Shown here: positions 1 through 10,462 of the stretch, one piece after another
Layout: each line of letters opens with the position of its first letter
How positions within the stretch are numbered: the stretch's first letter is position 1
Notes under the pieces: generated by a model
What the model was told of the DNA's origin: nothing
What the model saw: the letters and a program-made list of their open reading frames with translations, nothing else
The model's database searches: none
Assembly (NCBI GenBank): GCA_001931875.2
Contig: MSJH02000021.1
Coordinates: 1 to 22,953 of the forward strand
Length of the DNA: 22,953 nt
From: Byssochlamys sp. IMV 00236
Taxonomy: Eukaryota > Ascomycota > Eurotiomycetes > Eurotiales > Thermoascaceae
Direction of reading: 5' to 3'
Program-made: the position numbers and the translations under genes

Positions 1-2154
1 TATCAATAAATGGTATCTATATATATAGTTGTATTTGGTGTGTATATAATAACATCATATATATATATATAGGCCACGACAACCAGATTATAGTTATCCC
101 AAGGTAAGAATATAGATGAATGCTATTTAACTCGTCTTATTTTATTGCATGACAGGTTCCTACAGTGTGTGTAAGTTGGATGGACAACCTTACAAAACTA
201 TGTATTTACATTTTATATTCTATTTAGCAATACAGTCACGAAACTGGAGTAAGGAAGAAAAAAAAAAAAAAAACAATAAAGTGTATTTGTTATTCAATAT
301 GTAGTATAGAAATTAGTTCAGTGGGGAAGATTCGCAAGATCCAATAAAGCAGACCAAGGAAACATACTTGTCATACAACAATTCAAAATATACCTCGACG
401 AAAACCCACAGAGACCATTAGCTAATTTACCATTAGGCTTAACTCCTACTATTATCATAGCTGGTAATATATATATATACATATGGATAAACTAGACTGA
501 TTCCCAACCTTAGACTATTTGGAAAAAATGTTTACCTATGTCAAGACATACATGAGTCAAAAGGGATTCAACAACGATTTTGAGAAAAGGGCCCGTTTCT
601 GTATCACGGTAAGTGTATCAAGAAAAGAATTGTACCTTTATCAACACAATGTAGGTTCCAGCCATGTGGTCCGATCAAGCAAAGCAAATAATGAGAAATG
701 CAGCTATTCAAGCTAAGTTGATCCAGTTGACAGATCATCGTGACAGGCTCATGTTGATTTCAGAACCTGAAGCTGCAGCTCTCTATTGTGAAAGGACGTG
801 TGATAAATTTGACATGAAACATGGAGACGAGTTTATGATTTGTGATGCCGGAGGTACCTAACAATATAGAATGTGATGCACCCTTTCATTTTTAAACACA
901 AACAGGCGGAACGGTTGATTTGATCGTCTTTAGGCTCGAGAAAGGATTAGATGGAAAGACAGTGTTTAGGGAGAGTACAAAAGGACTAGGAGAGACGTGT
1001 GGGTCGATGTTTATCGACTTGAATTTTAGAAAGTTGTTACGAAAGAGATTAAAGAAAGTGTTGCGTCCATCAGCTAATGGTAAAGTGGAGATTCCTTCAG
1101 CACCCTTTGAACATATGATGGATGTCTTTGTTGGTAAATATGAATGCAGTGTTCAAAATGAGAAGGCTAATTTCTAACTGTAGACAGCTCTAAGCCATTG
1201 TTTGACAACACGGATGACATTTACTGTTCTCTGCCCATGGGATTTGATTTACTCAGGAAAACAGATCCATCGATAGGCTTGGATGAAGGCACGATCACAT
1301 TTACAAAAGAAGAAATAAAGAAGCATGTCTTTGATCCTGTCATCCAAAGGGTCATTGGTCTCTGTCGTCAGCTACAAAAGGATACTACCAATCTAAAGGC
1401 TATTTTCATGGTGGGTGGTTTTGGTTCTTCTGCTTATCTTTATCAGCAAATGGTAAAAGAGTTTTCTCCTGAAGGAATCAAGATAATTCAGCCTGATAGA
1501 CCAGGTAAGTCAAAAGCAAAAAAAAAAAAAAAGAATACAAAATTGATAACTCTCTCTGTGTAGAAATGGCAGTGGCCCGTGGTGCAGTCATCTTTGGTTT
1601 GAATCCTACAAAGATTGCTACTCGAATTCCAAGACTGTGGTATGGTATCAAGAGCGCATATCCATTTGATTATGAAATGGATCCTGATGAATACAAGGTG
1701 ATTCGACCTGATGGTAGTGTTCGATGTGATAATCGTTTTTCTACCTTTGTTGAAAGAGGCAAACCTTTAGGTAATAGATATCCCTTCTTTCAGTTGCTTC
1801 CTTAATAACCCATGGATATAGATTTGGACAGCTGTATCGTTCGACATTTTACCATCTACGCTCCTCACAAGACAGCGTGCTCTATCTTTGCTTCTGATAG
1901 TGAAACTGAACCAAGATATGTAGTCCCGTCTCCACATAATAATGTCAAAAAGGTATTTGACTGTGATATCCCTATGCCTCATTTGCCCAACGTAAAACAC
2001 GGCGATCCTATACCACTGACAATAAAGGTAATAATCATGTTGAATGAACCTATCTAACATTTTACAGATGTACTTTGGTGAAAATGAGCATCGAGTGGAA
2101 GCTGTTATTAACGATGTTACTTATAATGTTTCTTGTAAATTTGAAGTAGAATAA
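1..2154 (+). CDS. HSPA12-like Hsp70 family ATPase, 5'-truncated by window edge
   Basis: This is the C-terminal 520 residues of a cytosolic Hsp70-superfamily protein of the HSPA12 type, an actin-fold ATPase found as many copies in Mucorales genomes; substrates are unknown. Exons: <1..12, 73..103, 156..170, 228..248, 322..463, 514..608, 655..853, 906..1133, 1184..1504, 1564..1770, 1822..2027, 2068..2154. All introns are GT-AG and the summed frame is intact. Visible family signatures are INKWPRQ across the first junction, VPAMWSDQAK, LMLISEPEAAALYC, the second phosphate loop DAGGGTVDLIVF split by the intron at 854, and the adenosine motif FMVGGFGSSAYL. The N-terminal phosphate loop lies outside the window. 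There is no C-terminal EEVD, which is normal for HSPA12 proteins. Two internal exons are only 15 and 21 nt. The stop is 18 nt from the stop of the convergent p24 gene. Family call is firm; orthology within the expanded family is not resolved. Confidence 0.88.
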
Positions 2155-2172
2155 AGATGTTTTTTTTTTTAT

Positions 2173-3093
2173 TTATACAAGTTTTTTGGCTGTAAAAAAG
2201 TTTTTGTAGTAGTGCATCTGCCAGAAACAAACAACACCCAAGACGACAATTTGAGCAATGGTCCACCAGACTGCACGAGAGTTGATAAGTTCGGATTGAT
2301 CACGGAATGCTTCTTCTCGTTCCTATATACAAAGTAAGTCTTTTTGATTTTACATGTACACGCAAACTTACACGCTGAGCATTTTGTTCAATTTGGATAT
2401 CTTCAACACGTTCGTTTAATTCATGTACTCTTTGTACCAATTCTATATAAATAATCATACAAAGTTCAGTGTCTATCTCTTTTCTGTATTATTGATCCTT
2501 ACCAGAGACGCCATCCGCATGATGATCATGGTGGTCAGTTGGATCATCAAAGTCCATATCAAAAGTAACTCTCTAAAAATAAACGAATCGTTAGATACAT
2601 ATACAATTATGTAAAGCTTTCTTACTGTCTTGGTATTGTCAAACCAGGCGTTTGATGAAGTAGAAAGACAGATGGCATGGTCTCCAGATTCAGCAGAGGT
2701 AAAAGTGAAACGTCCAGATGAGCCACTTTTTGTGTCTACAACTCTGTGACCTTGAGGAAGTTCCTAATAATGAACTTAGTGGGTGCTTTCTTTTTTTTTA
2801 AAAAAAAAAGTGTAATAATATGAACCTCGACTGTGATTTCCATCTTGACATCCTTATTTTCAATCCATTCATTTTGAGTTGAAGAGAACTGTTCTGTCTT
2901 GTAAACACCTATTAATGTGTTTAATAAAAAATTAGGGGATACCAAAACACTCATTACCAATGACCATGGTTTCTTTTGGTAAGTCTTCAATAAAGCATTT
3001 CTTCTCGGAACCTTCGAGATAAAAGTATAATGCCTGAGTACTGATTACACACAAGGCGAGTAATACAAGTGCAGAAAACCGTATGCTTGACAT
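2173..3093 (-). CDS. p24/TMED family (emp24/gp25L) ER-Golgi cargo receptor, p24-alpha-like
   Basis: Type I membrane protein of 215 residues that cycles between ER and Golgi in COPII/COPI vesicles as a cargo receptor. Exons read leftwards: 3093..2958, 2908..2826, 2763..2626, 2572..2503, 2442..2372, 2322..2173. Residues 1-21 are a signal peptide ending STQA. The GOLD domain follows, with Cys33 and Cys105 placed for the family disulfide. A coiled coil occupies about 143-178, and one membrane segment about 184-204 follows the signature [10 protein letters not shown]. The tail FFTAKKLV carries the FF (COPII) and KKxx (COPI) sorting signals. Tail and GOLD sequence fit the alpha subfamily (TMED4/TMED9, yeast Erp1/Erp5/Erp6). 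Start chosen because it begins the signal peptide; in-frame upstream ATG would spoil it. Oddity: a His cluster [10 protein letters not shown] at 131-140 in the linker. The gene shares a 629-bp promoter region with divergent CENP-I. Confidence 0.93.
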
Positions 3094-3722
3094 GTCTAAT
3101 AACGCACGCGTGTGTGTGTGTGTGTGTCCTTGAAAGCAACAAGTGAGAATTAATGGCTGAAGGAGTTTTTCAATGTTAAAATTAATAATCCAATCAGGGC
3201 TCGCCAATAAAGTCGAATTAATTTGGCTGACTTCTCTCTCTCTCAAAGAACTCAGGGCACGTGACTCTGTCCGATACATTGCACTATTTGTACCAAAGAA
3301 ACACTCCATCATGTGTGCTGGCTACTTTAAGTACAGAAAAAAAAGCTTGTACTCTGGCTATCAGGTAGATTGCATCAAGCCTCCATACCTCACGCGCTGT
3401 GTGTACACCACCTGAATATATTAAGTTTTGTTATGAAAACATCCTATTAGACTTTCTTTCTCTTCATACAAGAAAAGAGGTACTTCATGTAGAGCCCGGA
3501 TCAGATTGTACATACAGATATGAGAAGATACTCTTGATAGAGCAACATCTTTAAACGTATGTGTACGACAGTAAGGTGAATTAAAGCAGCTGTCAACCTG
3601 TGACGATCTTTTTCTTTTTTTGTTTCCCCCTTTAGAATGGGTAAAGCATTAGAAAAGGCAAACAAAAATAAGTGAACTGAATTCATGTAGCAAATAGAAG
3701 AGACAATACCGATGAAGACCAA
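3094..3722. promoter_or_regulatory. Divergent intergenic region between p24 and CENP-I genes
   Basis: No coding sequence was found in these 629 bases, which must hold promoters for both flanking genes. Visible elements are a (GT)n tract at about 3110-3127, lying in the p24 5' leader on the other strand, and a CACGTG E-box (see separate entry). Open frames here are short and lack family resemblance or plausible splice partners. Confidence 0.6.
3258..3263. promoter_or_regulatory. CACGTG E-box (GTCACGTG on the minus strand)
   Basis: The hexamer CACGTG is followed by AC, so the minus strand reads GTCACGTG, the core bound by bHLH factors of the Cbf1/USF/TFE type. It sits 165 bp upstream of the p24 start and about 460 bp upstream of CENP-I. 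Function is inferred only from the motif and position. Confidence 0.4.
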
Positions 3723-6445
3723 ATGAGCGATCACGATTCTATTTATAGCAATGATCAAGACATTCAATCGAGAACAGTTAGTTTATCTGATATAACAACC
3801 GATAATGTCAATGACATTTTACATGAACAATTCAGCCGCTTTCATCCTTCTTTACCTGCTGCTACTCTTGTTCACAACACTCCTTATTTCCTAAGTTCAG
3901 GCGATATCATCAAAAAATTTGGGCTTTCACAGATACAATTTGAGGCCTTGTATCAAATTATTATGAGCAATAAACTAGGTATAACAACAATAACAAAAAC
4001 AACAACAATGATATTAATTTTAAATAGTTCCAAGACGAAGAATAGCCTTGGTTTCATTACTTCTTCCAAGAAACAATGTGCCTGAGTGGTGTGTGACGCG
4101 TATCATTGCAAGAATACCCAATAATAGTGTCAAGCTAAATAAGAGATTACTGCAGTGGATTATCTCAATTTATGACATAATTGAATCTGATAACGAACAA
4201 TATGACAATCTATACCCTGTGTTATTTCATTATTTGACAATAGCTGGAATTAGGTAAAAACAAAAAACCTTTTGCTTTATCTGTAACACCTCCTTTTTTA
4301 GAACGGAGCTCTGTCATTTACTTTACTACATGACCAGAAAGAATAGAGTGACCAAATATAGAGTCAAGAAGCTGTAAGGAAGAAATAAACAGATGAAAAA
4401 TAGAGCTAACATTTCGTAAAGGAGAGAAATGATTGATAAAGAAAAGGATAATATAGCATTGATTGCGCTTTTGATGGTCTATAAAAGCTATGACGATAGC
4501 ATTGAAATATCTGAGAATGTTCGATTAAGGGAAGCCATAGCATTTGAGGTATTAAGCTATATTAAAAAAAAAAAGAAAGTGTGTATGCTAATATATGAAT
4601 AGCATCCTGATCCCGAGACGAAAAATAACTTGATGAATATAAGAATGTTATGGTCCAACAATGACGAAGCAGGATTGTATAGGCCACCTATTGCACTAGA
4701 CTCAACCTCTGTGCCACGTAACAAGAGGAAAAGAAATCAAGATCCCCAAGAGTTGAAGAAGGCAACGATACAAGTAAGACACACAAGTAATCTCTTGTTC
4801 CACGACTAATACTCTTATAGTTACGTAATTTGGATGTACAAGAAGTATTACGAATGGCAGAACATATCGATCAATTCAAACTATCAGAACAACTGGACAG
4901 GATGCTGGAGAATAGGATACTACAACATGTCATCGTATGCAGACCCGATAGTTCACTTATTTCTCGTATGGGCTATTGGCTCGATCAAAAGCTGCTATAC
5001 CTCGTTCGATGGGCAAATCCAAAAGATATAGGAAAGACTGAATTCAAGGAATTCCTACAAAAGTTGATAAAGTTGACACAATTTACAAAGGTAACAAGAC
5101 ACACTTCAAAACATATCTAACATATTATTAGGCCCAATTACCTATCATTGAGGACTTTTTAAGAGAGTATTTAAAGATCTGGAACGGATACGAGTTTCAA
5201 GAAGAGGTTTTTGAACTTGTCACATTTCTAAAACCAAATGAATATCAAGGTACGTAGGTTTGAAAAAGTTGAGCTTATACATACTGAATGAACCAGATCT
5301 ATATAAATCCGTCTTGTGGCCACTGTATCGATTGTATTACATATCAGACGTTCATTGGAAAGCGAGATTGATCCTCTGTTATAGTGAATGGCTTAAGAAT
5401 TGGGCATTATTAGATTGGGATAAGCATAAAAAGCTTGAACAAGACGAACAAGCAGAGATGGATCAAGTGACTTGGTTATTTAAAGGACTATCATTCGATA
5501 CAGACTATTTTCACTCAATGCAGCAATTTGTTCTACATGTCGATAAATTATGTACGCTCGGCTTGCTCCAAGAGAAAGATCATCCTTTATTACAACACGC
5601 TTCACTTTCATTTTTTGAACTAGTAAAATAAGTGAGATATATTGTATACATCAAACTAACACACATCAAAGGTCTCTTCCATTTCAATACAGCATAATAT
5701 ACCAAGAATCATTACACCCACGGCACCATTTGTATATAGACACTTCTTTTCTACTTCTGCAATGGCACATAGTAGGATATGCAGCATTATTTATCAATAT
5801 AAAATGGCGTTTGAACAAAGTGAAGATCAGCCTGAAGATCATCGGACTGAAGAATATCTATCAAGCTTCAATGCTTGCATGCTGAATGTATGTAGTGCCT
5901 TATGGAAAACGATCAGTATTCAAGGTGAACAACCTCCCTTTGATCTACCAGCGTAAGAATACTTGTATATCAAGTGTATGTATACTCACTCGCCTTAAAA
6001 AGTGTAACTGTAGAGCGCTTGTTTGAAAGATGTCAGGAAAGAGGAACAGATGTACAAAGAGCATTGTCTATAACGCAGTCAGCAGCTTTAATAGGGTTCT
6101 CAAAAAGATTCATGAAGGTTAGTTTCTAGGTATCATAAGAGAGGTTTAGATATAAACAAAAGAGCATCATAGGCGTTGGAAGAGCAAGAGACGAATCATC
6201 GGGTGATGCATCATGAACCGATTACGGCCAATTCGTTAGCTAAACTTGGACAGGTAAGGATCAAATATTACTCCTTAAGGCTGATACTGACTATAATATA
6301 GGAAGGTGGAATGAGTTTATCCTATCAAGACTATAGAATACGTTATTTAGATCATCTTTATGAACAAGGTTTTACTGGCATTTATAATCTATTATATTCC
6401 AGTATGAAATCTTTAATCAATAAAAGAAAAGAAAAAGTGGTTTAA
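3723..6445 (+). CDS. CENP-I / Mis6 inner kinetochore (CCAN) subunit
   Basis: Twelve exons encode 728 residues, close to the roughly 750 of animal CENP-I: 3723..3978, 4028..4253, 4302..4373, 4422..4548, 4603..4773, 4821..5090, 5132..5249, 5297..5622, 5672..5952, 6003..6117, 6173..6253, 6302..6445. CENP-I (fission yeast Mis6, budding yeast Ctf3) is an alpha-helical repeat protein of the constitutive centromere network. Family signatures are LLQWIISIYDII followed by CHLLYYMTRKNRVTKYRVKK at 165-184, then the helical block SFFELVSS at about 518-525 leading into ITPTAPFVYRHFF and SRICSIIYQYK. A basic stretch NKRKR at 267-271 may be a nuclear signal. The apparent frame break near 5250 is resolved by a 47-nt intron (5250-5296) that restores EYQDLYKS. 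All frames sum to 729 codons, so the gene looks intact. Function is inferred from homology. Confidence 0.88.
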
Positions 6446-7109
6446 ATAATTGTTATTGGTACCCTGTTTATATATAAAAAAGATGATAAAGAAATGTTTA
6501 TTTCAAAAAAGAGAAAGACGCTATAAAGAATCAGGAATCGTTGGTATAAATCACTACACTCATATAATCGATGATTATCAACGACAAGGTATTATCAGAC
6601 ATAGGGTCTGTTTAAAGTACAGAGATGATGCATATATTCAGGCCCTTCGACATTGACACGTTGTAACGTTGATTTCGGGAAAAAGTGTACAACACTTTAG
6701 GACGCACAGATTTTCTATTGTAACCTTGACAACCAAGTTTGGCAATTGATAGACAAGTAGTACGTCTCTTTGTCTCTTAATATAATAGCAAAATACGATA
6801 CCTCTTCCATTTGCTTCTTTTTTTTTTTATAGGGCTATAAATTTCAAACTGACGTAAGCAAAGCAACACATGTAAAGAAGAAGCTTATGATTGTAACTAA
6901 AAGAAATTAAAAACCAAAAATAGCTTAAAGGACCATTATTTACAAAGTAAGTTTCTATTGACAAGCAAGGCAATACACGAATAGGAAGTTGTCGGGGTTG
7001 TATTCATTCATTTTACACGTGTAACTATTCTATTGTTATATACTCATGTAACTCTCTCTCTTTTTCCCTTTTTCATTTTCGTTTTTTTTTTCTTTTCTGA
7101 TATCTTAAA
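6446..7109. promoter_or_regulatory. Intergenic region upstream of beta-tubulin
   Basis: This stretch carries the 3' end of CENP-I and the beta-tubulin promoter. Visible elements are a TATAAATT at about 6835, a CRE-like TGACGTAA at about 6851, a 12-bp perfect palindrome TTACACGTGTAA at 7013-7024, and a long CT/T-rich leader just before the tubulin ATG, as is common in strongly expressed fungal genes. A 57-codon ATG frame at 6483-6656 has no recognisable family and is not called. Confidence 0.45.
7013..7024. promoter_or_regulatory. 12-bp palindrome with CACGTG core upstream of beta-tubulin
   Basis: TTACACGTGTAA reads identically on both strands and lies 86 bp before the beta-tubulin start codon. 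The core matches a bHLH E-box; binding is an inference from sequence. Confidence 0.4.
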
Positions 7110-8577
7110 ATGAGAGAAATTATTCACGTACAAGTTGGTAAATATACATAGTAGCTTATAAAACATTTACTTAAACAAATATAAAGGTCAATGTGGTAAC
7201 CAAGTGGGTCAAAAGTTTTGGGAGACTATCTCTCAAGAACACGGTCTTGAGGCCAATGGTACCTATGCTGGTGATAATGATCTCCAGTTAGAGAGAATCA
7301 ATGTATTTTTTAATGAAGGTTCTCAGGGTCAATACGTCCCTAGGTAAAAAAAAGACTTTTTTAAATTGTTTCAATCTATATATATAACGCTGTTGGGGGA
7401 AAACAGATCCGTATTGGTAGATCTTGAACCTGGTACGATGGATGCTGTTCGATCTAGTCCTTATGGTAAGTTATTCCGTCCTGATAACCTCATCTTTGGT
7501 CAATCTGGTGCTGGTAACTCTTGGGCCAGAGGTTACTATACAGAAGGTGCTGAATTGGTTGAATCTGTCATGGATGTCTTGCGTAAAGAAGCTGAAAACA
7601 CCGATTGTCTCCAAGGATTTCAATTATGCCACTCTCTTGGTGGTGGTACTGGTTCCGGTCTTGGTTCTCTCTTGCTTTCAAAGATCCGTGAAGAATATCC
7701 CGATCGTATGCTCTGTACTTACTCTGTAGTTCCTTCTCCCAAGGTATCCGATACCGTGGTTGAACCTTATAACGCCGTCCTTTCCGTTCACCAACTCGTC
7801 GAAAACTGTGATGCTACTTTCTGTATCGATAACGAAGCACTTTATGACATCTGCTTTAGAACACTCAAGTTGACTAATCCTGGCTATCCTGAATTGAACC
7901 AGCTTGTGTCTACTGTCATGTCTGGTGTCTCCACCAGTTTGCGTTTCCCTGGTCAATTGAACTCTGACTTGCGCAAGTTGTTTGTCAACATGGTTCCTTT
8001 CCCTCGTCTTCACTTCTTCATGGTCGGTTTTGCTCCCTTGACTGCCTTTGGTTCTCAACAATACCGTAACTTGAGTGTCCCCGAATTGACTGCTCAAATG
8101 TTTGATGCTCGTAACATGATGGCTGCCTCTGATCCTCGTCACGGTCGTTACTTGACTGTCGCCACCATCTTCCGTGGTCGCTTGTCTACCAAGGAAGTTG
8201 AAAATCAAATGTTAGCTGTTCAACAAAAGAACTCTTCTTACTTTGTTGAATGGATTCCTAACGGTGTCAAGACTTCTCTTTGTGATATTCCTCCTGTGGG
8301 TCTCAAGATGTCTGGTACCTTCATTGGTAACAGCACAGCTATTCAAGAGCTGTTCAAGCGCGTGAATGACCAATACTCCGCTATGTTTAGAAGAAAGGCT
8401 TTCTTGCATTGGTACACTGGTGAAGGTATGGATGAAATGGAATTCACAGAAGCAGAATCCAACATGAACGATTTGGTCTCTGAGTACCAACAATATCAAG
8501 AAGCTACTGCTGAAGAAGAGTATTTAGAAGAAGAAGATTATCTTGAAGAGGATCAAGATATTGAAGAAGACGAGTAA
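7110..8577 (+). CDS. Beta-tubulin with Tyr167 and Ala198
   Basis: Exons 7110..7137, 7187..7343 and 7407..8577 encode 451 residues, the usual beta-tubulin length. It pairs with alpha-tubulin to form GTP-dependent microtubules for mitosis and transport. The N-terminus MREI is the autoregulatory tetrapeptide. The GTP-binding signature GGGTGSG is at 140-146, and [30 protein letters not shown] and an acidic Glu/Tyr tail from 430 follow. The first intron interrupts codon 10, a frequent beta-tubulin position. Numbering aligns without gaps to yeast and human beta-tubulin up to residue 200. Residue 165 is Cys (usually Ala), 167 is Tyr (usually Phe), and 198 is Ala (usually Glu); 200 stays Phe. Phe167Tyr and Glu198Ala are known benzimidazole-resistance states. 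The exon uses a biased set of codons (GGT, TCT, AAG), suggesting high expression. Mucorales carry several beta-tubulins; which paralogue this is cannot be told. Confidence 0.98.
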
Positions 8578-8746
8578 AATCATTCTATTATTCCCACTTT
8601 AAATGTTGCAAACCTTACCTTTATCATATACAAAGAGACATAGTTTTAATCCTTAATGCGCTAATAAAAACCACGTGACCTTTTTGAAACTTGTTCTATG
8701 CAAAAAGTCTGTGCTTGCTTTTTTTTTCTTGCGCTTGTGTACATAA
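8578..8746. promoter_or_regulatory. Short intergenic region, tubulin 3' end and sorting nexin promoter
   Basis: Only 169 bases separate the tubulin stop from the next ATG, so terminator and promoter must overlap. A CACGTG followed by AC (GTCACGTG on the minus strand) lies at 8672-8677, 70 bp before the start codon. A pyrimidine run precedes the ATG. Confidence 0.45.
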
Positions 8747-10462
8747 ATGAACAATTTTGAATCCATTCATTCTTCGCTTGATTTTAACGAGAGTCTACTA
8801 GAGACTAATCCTTTTGCAGATGCTGTGCCTACAGGAAGTGGTTCGATTGAACCTGCAGATACTCAGCATAGTTCTGACATTGAGCAGCAGACAGTTATTG
8901 AACAACAAACAACACCGCCAGTGAATGAGCAACAAATAGAAGAAGAACAGACAATAGAAGAAGAAGCAAATGAAATGACTGAACAGTTACAGCAAGTTGA
9001 TATCAATAAACCGAGTTCACTTGACACATCGTCTATAGAAGATACCCAAGTAAAGTTTTACTTGTATAAATAAAAAGAAAACAACTAAAGACATATCTTA
9101 GTCAAAATCCTTACAAGTACCCGAAAGTGGATCTCGACCCTATTTTCAAATTACCATTGAGGATCCACAGAAAGTAGGTGACGCTATTAATGCTCATATT
9201 GTCTATAAAGTCAGAACCAAGGTATATATATATATATTTTTCACTTGAAAGGGGGAAGAGGCAATTAAAACATCCCATAGACCAACTCTCCTGCTTTTCG
9301 TTCACCAGAAGTGATTGTGGCAAGAAGATACCGTGACTTTTTATGGCTTTATAACCAACTGACACTAGGCAACCCAGGCGTGATTGTACCTCCTGTGCCT
9401 GAAAAGCATGCATTAGGCCGCTTTCAAGATGATTTTGTAGAGTCAAGGAGAATGGCCTTGGAGCGATGTCTGCAAAAGATCGTTGCACACCCGATGCTCT
9501 ATGGAGATCCTGACCTAAAGGTATTTTTGGAAAGCGAATCATTTAATATCGAAAAGCGACAGAGACGAGCGGAACCAGAAAAACTCGGGTTTATGCGATC
9601 CTTTGGCGAGACGATATCGAATGCAGCCACCTTTTCAAAGTTTGTCGAGGTCGATGAATGGTTTGCATCGAAACGAAATCAGTTGGACGCATTGGAGGCG
9701 CAGTTAAAGGGGCTGTTGAAAAGCGTGGAAGGCGTAGTGAAGCAACGAAAGGAACTGGGTTCAGCCACAGCCGATTTTGGTGAAAGTATGTTTCCGCTGG
9801 CTTCGGCGGAATTAAACCATAGCTTATCGACTCATTTGAAAATACTTGGAGAGATACAGAAAAAGATGAAGCAGTTGCATGAGGAGCAGGCGCAGTATGA
9901 TATCATTACGCTAGAGAATACAATTGATGAGTATATTCGTATCATTGGATCTATTAGGGTAAGAAAGACGGGGGGTAAACAAGGGTACTTGTCGCTCACA
10001 CAGTGTGTATCATTGAAAAATTAAACTTGCAGATCGCTTTTAATGCTCGAGTGAAGGCGTATCAAACTTATCAACAAGCTGACTCTGAATTACAGCGAAA
10101 GTTGGCCTTATTTGAGAAAGTAAAGGCACAGCAAAAGAACAAGCCGGACAAGTTGGCTGCTTCTCAACAAGAAATTAACGAGATGAAACAAAGGGTGGAA
10201 GAGCTTGAGCAAGAGTTTGATGATATATCTAAGCTGATAAAGAGTGAACTGGATCGATTTGATAAGGAAAAAGTGGAAGACTTTAGAGACAGTGTTCAGC
10301 AATTCCTGTGTAGTATGATTGAGCATCAAAAACAGGTAATTCATAAAGAGAGAGAAGAAATATTATACTCATCTGTGAGTTTAGATTGTTGCGCTATGGG
10401 AAACATATTTTGAACAGACAGAAGGGCTTGAAGATGAAGAAGAAGAAGCAGAAACAGAATAA
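8747..10462 (+). CDS. Sorting nexin, Vps5/SNX1 type (PX-BAR, retromer membrane subunit)
   Basis: Five exons (8747..9049, 9102..9221, 9281..9958, 10033..10335, 10385..10462) encode 493 residues. Vps5/SNX1 proteins bind PI3P on endosomes, form BAR-domain dimers and tubulate membranes so that retromer can return cargo to the Golgi. Residues 1-120 are acidic and Gln/Glu-rich and likely disordered. The PX domain begins around 114 (RPYFQITIEDP), with the PI3P-binding RRYRDF at 156-161 and the second basic motif ESRRMALERCLQ before DPDLKVFLES. The Vps5-type BAR region runs from about 260 to the end, with strong heptad patterns in the fourth exon. The protein ends in an acidic tail (EGLEDEEEEAETE). 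Acceptor at 9279-9280 was chosen because it gives TNSPAFRSPEV, the normal PX continuation. A Vps17-like role is possible but the basic PX pocket favours Vps5. Confidence 0.9.

Noticed and set aside
2932..3312. Longer p24 reading frame starting at 3312 on the minus strand
   Set aside because: The upstream part is unlike any p24 protein, and the Met at 3093 begins a proper signal peptide.
3501..3767. 88-codon minus-strand frame overlapping the CENP-I start
   Set aside because: Unbiased hydrophobic composition, no family, and it overlaps a well-supported gene start.
5250..5259. Apparent frameshift or 8-nt GT-AG gap in CENP-I
   Set aside because: A normal 47-nt intron (5250-5296) restores the frame and gives EYQDLYKS, so no frameshift is needed.
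6450..6656. Open frame just after CENP-I (ATG at 6483)
   Set aside because: Only 57 codons from ATG, no recognised family, no splice partner, and it lies where 3' untranslated sequence is expected.
7678..8208. 176-codon open frame antisense to beta-tubulin
   Set aside because: It mirrors the conserved, codon-biased tubulin exon; the sequence has no family resemblance and is explained by the sense gene.
8840..8846. GGTTCGA resembling a tRNA B box
   Set aside because: It is inside the sorting nexin coding exon with no A box or cloverleaf; no tRNA was found in the window.
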